DNA of 11,993 nt from an uncultured Bacteroidota bacterium (GTDB taxonomy: Bacteria; Bacteroidota; Bacteroidia; Chitinophagales; Chitinophagaceae), in assembly GCA_903905685.1 (NCBI GenBank), contig CAIVHI010000136.1, forward strand, positions 1-11,993, written 5' to 3'. The translations under genes and the position numbers were made by a program. The notes beneath the pieces were generated by a model. The model was not told where the DNA came from. It saw only the letters and a program-made list of their open reading frames with translations, and did not search any database. This document shows positions 1 through 5,531 of the stretch, one piece after another. Numbering within the stretch: the stretch's first letter is position 1; each line of letters opens with the position of its first letter.

Positions 1-1588
1 CGCGCTTCAGTTGCAGCATGGCTTGGTAGCGGTCCGCACCTTCTATATCACCCATGAGGGCCGAGTCGATGTTGCGTCCCTTTCGGCGCGCGTCGAGAAT
101 CTTTTTATAAATCACCAATTCGTCAGGGTAAATTTGGTACCATCTCCGTAAAGCAGAGTCGTTTTGGATGGTAATTTCGGGAAACACCTCATTGTAAACG
201 TTGTAGGCATTTACGAATCCGGCACTGTAATGGCGATACTTCATATCCACCGCCATTTCGGCAATGTTTTTTCCAAGGTCGAGGAGCCGCAAGTATTCAC
301 TGAGGATGAGCGCATCTTGACGCTTGTTCGAAAACCCCATGCCGGGAATGTCGAGCAACCCCTGCAAACCCGCCAGTGCGCCGAAAACGTCGGTCACCAA
401 CTGCGATGATTTATCGAAGCCCAACTCACCGGGTTTTGCCCTTTTCATTTCACTAATTTCGTCGTCCACCGCTATGAGTTGGGCCCCTTCGTTTCTAATG
501 AAGTTGAATAGGGAGCGGTCGTTTGGCAGCAGTTTGCCCAAGTTCGCAATATCTCGCGATATGGAGGTCAATTCTGTTCCTTCAGTAAATTGAATCTTGT
601 ATATCTTCTTGGCGAACAGGGCTATGTAAAAACTGAACACCGCAGGATTCTCGATTTGGGCGAACTCCTCGGACGACACCCAATACCTGTTTTTAGTAGT
701 GTCCTTTATCGAAGTCGACAATGCCTTCATGAACGTGATGGATGCTACTAAATTTTCAACTTTTGGCGGTTTTGGTTCAGACCTGCGCATTCCGGGCATG
801 CCGTCGGACACCAACCGCGCCATATCGTCATCGGATACGTTTTCCAGAATTTCACCCAGACTATGTTTCATTTGCAAACCTGCCGCAATCTGGAAACCCA
901 AAACGCATCGGAATTTCAAATCCGGGTTCTTATCAAAATACGGGGCGTAGTTGGAGCTGTTGAACACCTTCGGCATATTGCCGGCTACCGACTCGAGGTC
1001 TTTTTGGAAAGCCTGCCGTATCAGGGCGTTGTAAACGTTGAAGTCGTAAAGCTCTTCACCTGCGTCCTCCAACAATTTGTGGGTGTTTGGGAACAGCAGC
1101 AGCGCATCGGCATTTTTGGGGTCGTCCAGCATCTTCCGGAATTGGTCGAAAAATGCGATTTCCAATTCCTGCTTGGTCCGGTTCACTAGAAACCCCGTTA
1201 CCGCGTTCACCAAAGATGGTGGCACCGCCATACCGCCCACCGACGAAATATCGCCCCACATGCCTGTGCCGTATCCGGAACCCACCGAAATTCCTCCACT
1301 TGGAGGGAATTTGGCGTGAAGCCTGTCCAACAACTCCCGGTCAATGAAACGCTGCAAATACGGATCGTCATTTGCATTGTCCGGACCAATCTCGTATTGG
1401 TCCAATATCCTCCTTACCTCGGCATCCCGGAATCGGATGGTGGTGGTGTCCAGCTCCAATTTTCCGTTGTGCAGGTGGCCCGAGAGATTGACGGCATCCA
1501 TAAATTCGTGTTGGGCACGAGCTTGCCCACATACGGCCACGACCAAAAATAAAACCACCAAATACTTCATCCGTTTTCCTATTTTCAT
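1..1588 (-). CDS. Secreted protein of unknown function, 3' end beyond the window
   Basis: This frame is open on the minus strand from 1588 to the left edge (529 codons seen, C terminus missing). I do not recognise the family. The first 25 residues form a type I signal peptide: a basic start (MKIGKRMK), a hydrophobic core (YLVVLFLVVAV) and an ARA cleavage site before QHEF, so the protein is probably periplasmic or exported. The mature part is mixed and mostly helical, with a Gly/Ser-rich stretch at about residues 96-118 (SGGISVGSGYGTGMWG), and shows no motif I can name. A TAA lies directly upstream of the ATG at 1588, so that is the longest possible start; an in-frame ATG at 1570 would give a shorter n-region (MKYLVV) and is equally believable. 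A good promoter match lies about 46 bases upstream (1634-1664). That the frame is real is supported by its length, the signal peptide and the promoter. Confidence 0.85.
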   Translation of the reverse strand, partial: MKIGKRMKYLVVLFLVVAVCGQARAQHEFMDAVNLSGHLHNGKLELDTTTIRFRDAEVRRILDQYEIGPDNANDDPYLQRFIDRELLDRLHAKFPPSGGISVGSGYGTGMWGDISSVGGMAVPPSLVNAVTGFLVNRTKQELEIAFFDQFRKMLDDPKNADALLLFPNTHKLLEDAGEELYDFNVYNALIRQAFQKDLESVAGNMPKVFNSSNYAPYFDKNPDLKFRCVLGFQIAAGLQMKHSLGEILENVSDDDMARLVSDGMPGMRRSEPKPPKVENLVASITFMKALSTSIKDTTKNRYWVSSEEFAQIENPAVFSFYIALFAKKIYKIQFTEGTELTSISRDIANLGKLLPNDRSLFNFIRNEGAQLIAVDDEISEMKRAKPGELGFDKSSQLVTDVFGALAGLQGLLDIPGMGFSNKRQDALILSEYLRLLDLGKNIAEMAVDMKYRHYSAGFVNAYNVYNEVFPEITIQNDSALRRWYQIYPDELVIYKKILDARRKGRNIDSALMGDIEGADRYQAMLQLKR

Positions 1589-1633
1589 TTAGAGATACGC
1601 AAACAAGCAGTAATATCTGCAAGCCGCCGAGCT

Positions 1634-1664
1634 CAAATGTAAAATATAGATTGTTGGTTTGCAA
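1634..1664 (-). promoter_or_regulatory. Bacteroidota-type promoter for the secreted-protein gene
   Basis: Reading the minus strand, TTG (1664-1662) is followed after 20 bases by TACATTTG (1641-1634), a full match to the -7 consensus TAnnTTTG of the Bacteroidota primary sigma factor. Transcription would begin near 1629, giving a leader of about 40 bases before the ATG at 1588. This is the best promoter match I found in the window. Confidence 0.55.
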
Positions 1665-1678
1665 TGAGATAAATTACA

Positions 1679-1766
1679 AATAGTCCATAGAGGGAAGTCG
1701 TTAACGCAATGGGCGTACCTTATGGTGTACCGGCCGTTTAGCGTTGCCCGATGGCAATGGACTATT
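1679..1766. repeat. 88-base dyad element with 10-bp perfect terminal inverted repeats
   Basis: AATAGTCCAT (1679-1688) is the exact reverse complement of ATGGACTATT (1757-1766). The 68 bases between them hold further symmetry: the palindrome CGTTAACG (1701-1708), AACGC that could pair with GCGTT (1741-1745), and a local TTGCC-CGAT-GGCAA hairpin. The element lies in the 238-base non-coding gap between the desaturase terminator and the promoter of the secreted-protein gene. It could be a structured RNA, a regulatory cruciform or a small non-autonomous element. No clear target duplication flanks it, so I leave its nature open. Confidence 0.4.
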
Positions 1767-1776
1767 ACCAAAAATG

Positions 1777-1806
1777 GCGAAGGGTACCCGTATGGGTACC
1801 CTTCGC
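1777..1806 (-). terminator. Rho-independent terminator of the desaturase gene
   Basis: GCGAAGGGTACCC (1777-1789) and GGGTACCCTTCGC (1794-1806) are perfect 13-bp inverted repeats around a 4-base loop. On the minus strand the hairpin starts about 20 bases after the desaturase stop codon and is followed by CATTTTTGG, a short U run. Position, stem strength and the T run fit an intrinsic terminator for the minus-strand gene. The T run is modest (five). Confidence 0.65.
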
Positions 1807-1826
1807 GTCCATGATTCAAATTTATC

Positions 1827-2843
1827 TTATCGCGCCATAACGGTCTTTAATTTACGGTCGTAGCCCATTTCCCTAAAGCCGACCATTTTATTCATTTCCG
1901 GATCCCAAACCTTCAACTTGAGGCAGGCGCGAATCTCAGACGGAGTTAGGCGGGTTACCAATCCTTTTTGCAACTCCGGCACCGCTGCCATGGTTTCGGG
2001 TAAGCGGTAGAATGGAATCTTGGCGTTGAGGTGGTGAATGTGATGGTAGCCGATGTTGGCGGTGAACCAATTCATAATGGGGTTAAGCTTCATATAGCTA
2101 CTTGACAACAATGCTGCGTCGGCGTAGTTCCAATCTTGATTCTTTTTGAAAATTGCTCCCGGAAAATTGTGTTGTGCATAGAAAAGGTAAGCTCCCAACA
2201 TGTGCGAAAGGAAGAACGGCATGAAGAACGTAAGGAACCAAGTATCCCAACCAAAGAATACGAAAAGGAAAACGGCGGCCGAAACATGGAACAACAAAGT
2301 GAGCAGCGAATCCCAATGCCTTCGCGGACTACTGATGAACGAAGCGACACACATGCCGAAGATGAACATCGTGAAGTCAGCGAAGAACAGGTTCAAAGGG
2401 CTGCGAACTGCGAGATAAATGGCACGGTCTTTATCGGAAGAATCCAAGAATTTCTGCTTGGTCATGATGGGATAAGAGCCGATGCTTGCACTGAACAATT
2501 TGGCATTGTTGGCGTGATGGTGATCGTGCGAGCGTTTCCAAATACTGGGTGGGGTAATCATGTAAAACCCGAAAACGGTGAAAATCAAACTGGCGAGAAC
2601 GGACTTGCGGAGAATGGTGTGGTGCTGGTAGTCGTGGAAGATGATAAAGAAGCGCGACAACAACAGCGCGGTAAACACGCTGAACATGATTCGACCAAAA
2701 ATATTGGGTACGAAATATCGGAAAGTACCCATGATACACAACACTAAAAGTACGAGAGTCGTCAAAGTATAGAACCAACTCTTCCAACGAATTTCTTTTG
2801 CGAACGGCTTGGTAGCCAAAATCAAATCTTTTCCTGTAAGCAT
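1827..2843 (-). CDS. Membrane fatty-acid desaturase (di-iron, histidine-box family)
   Basis: An integral membrane protein of 338 residues of the fatty-acid desaturase superfamily (PF00487 type), expected to put a double bond into an acyl chain or hydroxylate a lipid, using a di-iron centre and an electron donor. The three histidine boxes are present in order: HDYQHH (70-75), HDHHH (106-110) and HHIHH (267-271), with an extra QH at 224-225. Hydrophobic segments lie at about 25-45, 52-68, 82-98, 150-170 and 183-222, as expected for two membrane hairpins. I chose the ATG at 2843; an extension to a TTG at 2915 adds a low-complexity N terminus and runs over the promoter-like TATATTTG. The substrate cannot be read from the sequence: acyl-lipid desaturase, carotenoid ketolase/hydroxylase and sphingolipid enzymes share these boxes. 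Spacing and length fit an acyl desaturase best. Confidence 0.9.
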   Translation of the reverse strand: MLTGKDLILATKPFAKEIRWKSWFYTLTTLVLLVLCIMGTFRYFVPNIFGRIMFSVFTALLLSRFFIIFHDYQHHTILRKSVLASLIFTVFGFYMITPPSIWKRSHDHHHANNAKLFSASIGSYPIMTKQKFLDSSDKDRAIYLAVRSPLNLFFADFTMFIFGMCVASFISSPRRHWDSLLTLLFHVSAAVFLFVFFGWDTWFLTFFMPFFLSHMLGAYLFYAQHNFPGAIFKKNQDWNYADAALLSSSYMKLNPIMNWFTANIGYHHIHHLNAKIPFYRLPETMAAVPELQKGLVTRLTPSEIRACLKLKVWDPEMNKMVGFREMGYDRKLKTVMAR

Positions 2844-2847
2844 GATG

Positions 2848-2855
2848 CAAATATA
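2848..2855 (-). promoter_or_regulatory. Candidate -7 box directly upstream of the desaturase start
   Basis: TATATTTG on the minus strand matches TAnnTTTG exactly and ends only 4 bases before the ATG at 2843. If used, the transcript would be leaderless or nearly so. The nearest TTG upstream (2881-2879) is 23 bases away, longer than the usual 17-20, so the upstream half is weak. Confidence 0.35.
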
Positions 2856-2967
2856 TGTAAAGTCGAGAAAAAAAATTCCAACGTCATCTTGGAAATCGTT
2901 CAAAAAAATACCCAAAAGTTAATCGTGAAGCCTAAAACCGTTTGGGGCAGCGAAACAGAGTGGAGAA

Positions 2968-3654
2968 CTACTCCAAATCGTTATATTTTTGAATGGCTTT
3001 GAAGAGGTTCAACTTGTTCTGCTCCCCCAAAATCGCACTGCTCACAAAGCCCCAAATGCCTGCCGCACAAATGGACACTCCGCTCGGATTTTGTGGCAAT
3101 CCGGGCTTACCCGTCTTGTCTTGTGCGGTTTGGTACAGCCCAACACCTGTCACTCCCAACGACACCGATCCCATTATCCATGCCACCACATTAAGGGTGC
3201 GGTAGCGCGTCAACATTTTGTGGGCCGGAGCTGAGGGTTCTATCATGAATTTCAGACAGTCGTATGACATGGTGCGCAACTCGGCACGGTCGCCTTTTTG
3301 GCAAAAATAGTACAACGGTTTTTCCGATGCCGGACGGCCATAGCTGTTGATGTTGTCGGTATACAGGTTGATTTTTCCATGCACCACCCTTTGTGCGAAA
3401 CCACTGTCCTTTACCGACGCGAAAGTCTTCATACCGTCGCTGTAAAAAGCAACGTTAGACGAAGGATACACATTGTAATCTGCAACCACAGCCATCCGTT
3501 TTTTCGACTGTTGCAAGGTCACTAAGTCGGCCTTTTGCGCACTTGCCGCCTTCTTGAGGAAGACGTACGGTTTTTCGGGAACCGGCTTAGGAAATTTTGG
3601 AACGGCACAGGAGCCCAACATCGACAGACCAACAAGTATCAAATAGTATTTCAC
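2968..3654 (-). CDS. Small lipoprotein with C-terminal membrane hairpin, function unknown
   Basis: The protein has 228 residues. The N terminus is a compact lipoprotein signal, MKYYLILVGLSMLGSC, with lipobox LGS-C at Cys16, so it should be lipidated and held in the envelope; the next residues (AVPKFPKPVPEKP) form a proline-rich linker. I chose the GTG at 3654 because it gives this ideal signal; the GTG at 3693 would add 13 residues ahead of it. The middle (about 30-145) looks like a soluble alpha/beta domain. Two hydrophobic stretches follow (about 153-174 and 192-210), separated by a Gly/Pro/Lys loop, and the tail ends NLFKAIQKYNDLE. Small Bacteroidota proteins with a C-terminal hydrophobic pair and an aliphatic-YN tail are familiar to me, but I cannot name a function. 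It lies 124 bases upstream of the desaturase start on the same strand. No promoter stands out upstream. Confidence 0.75.
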   Translation of the reverse strand: MKYYLILVGLSMLGSCAVPKFPKPVPEKPYVFLKKAASAQKADLVTLQQSKKRMAVVADYNVYPSSNVAFYSDGMKTFASVKDSGFAQRVVHGKINLYTDNINSYGRPASEKPLYYFCQKGDRAELRTMSYDCLKFMIEPSAPAHKMLTRYRTLNVVAWIMGSVSLGVTGVGLYQTAQDKTGKPGLPQNPSGVSICAAGIWGFVSSAILGEQNKLNLFKAIQKYNDLE

Positions 3655-3810
3655 GCTGAGTTTTGTAAAGCTTGAACAATTTTCGCCGGGCACGCCGGTG
3701 AAAGCAATGCTTGCAGTGCCAATTTAAGCACAATTTCGATTTGAAGGAAGAAAAACCACATTTTTTATCGAAAAACGTTCAGCGGAAGCTTCTGGCCCAA
3801 ACTTGGCGGA

Positions 3811-3849
3811 TGACCTATTTTGAGCGCACATTCATGTGCGAAAAGGTCA
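3811..3849 (-). terminator. Two-tier hairpin overlapping the LEA-like gene's stop codon
   Basis: The inner perfect stem is CGCACAT (3825-3831) and ATGTGCG (3834-3840) around 2 bases. The outer stem is TGACCT (3811-3816) with AGGTCA (3844-3849), plus extra A/T pairing between them. The outer arm contains the TGA stop (3847-3849) of the LEA-like gene. Position suggests a terminator or 3'-end stabiliser for that minus-strand gene. There is no strong T run after it, so intrinsic termination is uncertain. Confidence 0.4.
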
Positions 3850-4301
3850 AATTTTCTGTTCGGATTCAAATTGGACCGGAACGGTGATGAAGATGATGCC
3901 CTTACCCACCTTCACATACCCATCGACCCTGACTTTTGCGGTCCGACCAAACAACATGCTGCCCAAATTGGCAAGACCAGCCTTGACCTCGGCCGAAGCA
4001 GTCACTTGAAGTTCGAACTCGGTGCCCTTGGGAATCCTATACTTGCCTTTCGGCACTACGGCCTTGCCCGCGGGCATTCCTTCTACAGCCACATCCAAAT
4101 CCACTTTTTTAGGGTTAGTCCGAAATTATTCGGATTAAAAATGTGCACTGTAGCCGCCACATTAACCCTCCCTTGGGCGATACCAAGAAATTTCAAATGG
4201 TCTGTACCCTTGTAAACCAAACTCTTGGGATGCGAGCAACCGGTTGCTAAAACAGCCGCCATCATTGTGGCGCATAAAACGTTCATTATTCCTGGCTTCA
4301 T
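3847..4301 (-). CDS. LEA type 2-like lipoprotein, frame broken by a -1 shift
   Basis: Two overlapping minus-strand frames join into one sensible 151-residue protein. The first (4301-4083) begins MKPGIMNVLC and has a lipoprotein signal ending ATG-C at Cys22, then the start of a beta domain with FNPNNFGLTLKK. It then reads into WIWMWL and stops at 4083. The second frame (from GTG 4104 to the TGA at 3847) continues VDLDVAVEGMPAG, IPKGTEFELQV and ends PVQFESEQKI. The joined LKK-VDLDV with NPN, the G-K-I-P-K-G segment and alternating strands is the pattern of LEA14/water-stress domains (LEA_2, PF03168). The join falls exactly on A-AAA-AAG at 4110-4104. Either the cell makes the full protein by programmed -1 slippage, or one A was lost from a run of seven by mutation or sequencing error; the latter is the simpler view. 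Expected place: an envelope lipoprotein. Its cellular role is not known to me. Confidence 0.7.
4104..4110 (-). other. A-AAA-AAG slippery heptamer at the LEA-like frame break
   Basis: In the upstream frame the codons read CTA AAA AAG TGG, so the heptamer has the correct phase for tandem -1 slippage, the same motif used in E. coli dnaX. Reading the G again gives GTG GAT TTG GAT, exactly the continuing LEA-like sequence. No stable stem lies 5-8 bases downstream; the nearest dyad is the short GCCCGCGGGC about 30 bases on. That weakens the recoding reading. Confidence 0.4.
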
Positions 4302-4336
4302 GCCTTGACTTGTTTTTAAAATTGCGGCTTTGGGCC

Positions 4337-4353
4337 TTGCAATTTGGTTGCAA
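4337..4353. promoter_or_regulatory. Possible operator, two TTGCAA palindromes one helical turn apart
   Basis: TTGCAA (4337-4342) and TTGCAA (4348-4353) are each self-complementary and spaced 11 bases centre to centre, in the 181-base region between divergent genes. The second copy widens to the 8-bp palindrome GTTGCAAC. Such spacing suits a dimeric regulator binding one face of the helix. No regulator is identified and chance is possible. Confidence 0.25.
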
Positions 4354-4435
4354 CTATATACCGAACACGACCCTAAAGTATCACGGTCGATTGCATCCTT
4401 GGTCCGTTTTTCACAAAAAATTACAGCGTGCGTTT

Positions 4436-4465
4436 TTTGGGTGAAGCATTAATGCCGTAAAATTG
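4436..4465 (+). promoter_or_regulatory. Candidate promoter for the MoxR-type ATPase gene
   Basis: TTTG (4436-4439), 18 bases, then TAAAATTG (4458-4465), one mismatch from TAnnTTTG. Transcription would start near 4470, giving a leader of about 13 bases before the ATG at 4483. Confidence 0.4.
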
Positions 4466-4482
4466 TAAAAACAATTTGGATT

Positions 4483-5475
4483 ATGACGGAAAACGGTTCC
4501 GAACACCCTTTTGAGGACCCGATGGCGGCCATTCCGAACCTCATCGGCCACATTGAGAAAATCGTACGCGGCAAGCGTCCGCAAATAGAATTGGTCATTA
4601 CGTGCCTTTTAGCTGGGGGGCACATCCTTATTGAAGACAATCCCGGTACCGGTAAAACGGTTTTGGCAAAAACACTTGCACACTGTATCAGCGGCGACCG
4701 CGACGGTGAAACTGTAGTCTTCAAACGCATTCAGTTTACCCCAGACCTATTGCCAATGGATTTGATAGGCACGCACGTTTTCGACGATGCCAACAAACAG
4801 TTCCTGTTTAAAAAGGGGCCATTGTTTTGCAACGTATTGCTTGCCGATGAAATCAATCGGGCGTCGCCGAAGGTGCAGAGCGCATTGCTGGAAGCCATGG
4901 CCGAAAGCCAGATTACGGTGGGTGATGCCACCTTGAAACTCGAACAGCTATTTTTCACCATCGCCACCCAAAACCCGGTGGAAATGGAAGGCACCTACCC
5001 CCTACCCGCCGCCCAACTCGACCGCTTTTACATGAAGATTTATTTCGGATATGTAGATGAAGCAACCGAATTGGACATTTATAGAGACTACCTCCAAATT
5101 GCGGTAAACCTTAATACAGCCGAGCAGGTGATGAGCATGCGGTCGATGTTGCAGTTGCAACAACAAACCGGCGAGGTTTTCGTTCATGAAGAAATCATCA
5201 AGGCCGTAGCCAATATCGTGCGGAAGACCCGCGATCATCCCGATATCACCTTGGGTGCCTCCACCCGTAGCGGCATCGCTTTCATAAAATGCCTCCGTGC
5301 ATATGCATTGGTGAAAGGACGCACATTTGTAGTGGAAGACGATGTGCGCGACATAGCGCGGGCAGTCTTGGAGCACCGGCTCATTTTCAGGAATAAGGAC
5401 GGTAAACTGAAAGCCATGGAAGGCATCGTTCAAAAGGAAACGGAACGACTAGCCAAACTGAGGCTTTTTGCTTAA
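4483..5475 (+). CDS. MoxR-family AAA+ ATPase
   Basis: A complete 330-residue cytoplasmic AAA+ ATPase of the MoxR group (AAA_3 type), thought to act as chaperone-like remodelling ATPases. Motifs in order: Walker A EDNPGTGKT (51-59, Lys58), Walker B NVLLADEINR (117-126, Asp122 Glu123), sensor 1 ATQNP (161-165) within a segment running to GTYPLPAAQLDRF typical of MoxR proteins, and sensor 2 GASTRSG (258-264, Arg262) in the C-terminal helical lid. Length matches the family. The ATG at 4483 starts shortly after the candidate promoter. MoxR genes usually stand beside DUF58 and von Willebrand A-domain genes; here the next gene is a secreted helical-repeat protein, so the partner is unknown. The gene ends in a TAA, followed 7 bases later by a strong hairpin. 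Confidence 0.93.
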   Translation: MTENGSEHPFEDPMAAIPNLIGHIEKIVRGKRPQIELVITCLLAGGHILIEDNPGTGKTVLAKTLAHCISGDRDGETVVFKRIQFTPDLLPMDLIGTHVFDDANKQFLFKKGPLFCNVLLADEINRASPKVQSALLEAMAESQITVGDATLKLEQLFFTIATQNPVEMEGTYPLPAAQLDRFYMKIYFGYVDEATELDIYRDYLQIAVNLNTAEQVMSMRSMLQLQQQTGEVFVHEEIIKAVANIVRKTRDHPDITLGASTRSGIAFIKCLRAYALVKGRTFVVEDDVRDIARAVLEHRLIFRNKDGKLKAMEGIVQKETERLAKLRLFA

Positions 5476-5482
5476 GTCCAAT

Positions 5483-5515
5483 AATCTGCAAGGCCAATGC
5501 GTGGCCGTGCAGATT
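5483..5515 (+). terminator. Strong intercistronic hairpin after the ATPase gene
   Basis: AATCTGCA (5483-5490) pairs with TGCAGATT (5508-5515) and GGCCA (5492-5496) with TGGCC (5502-5506), with one A-G mismatch between the stems and loop ATGCG. It fills most of the 56-base gap between the ATPase and helical-repeat genes, ending 16 bases before the next ATG. No T run follows (CAACAAATC), so it may be a partial terminator, a processing or stability element, or a control of the next gene's translation. Confidence 0.45.
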
Positions 5516-5524
5516 CAACAAATC

Positions 5525-5530
5525 AAGGAG
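5525..5530 (+). promoter_or_regulatory. AAGGAG Shine-Dalgarno-like site, too close to the ATG
   Basis: AAGGAG lies just before the ATG at 5532 with only one base between. That is closer than a working spacing of about 5-9 bases. The in-frame TTG at 5547 would have a better spacing but would cut the signal peptide short. Confidence 0.3.
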
Positions 5531-5531
5531 A

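Noticed and set aside
1056..1664. Several short minus-strand frames overlapping the secreted-protein gene
   Set aside because: They are out of frame with the continuous 529-codon reading that starts at 1588 with a signal peptide.
2136..2747. Long plus-strand open frame (203 codons) opposite the desaturase gene
   Set aside because: It is antisense to a gene with all three histidine boxes; its product is highly charged and low in hydrophobic order, as expected for a reverse-strand shadow.
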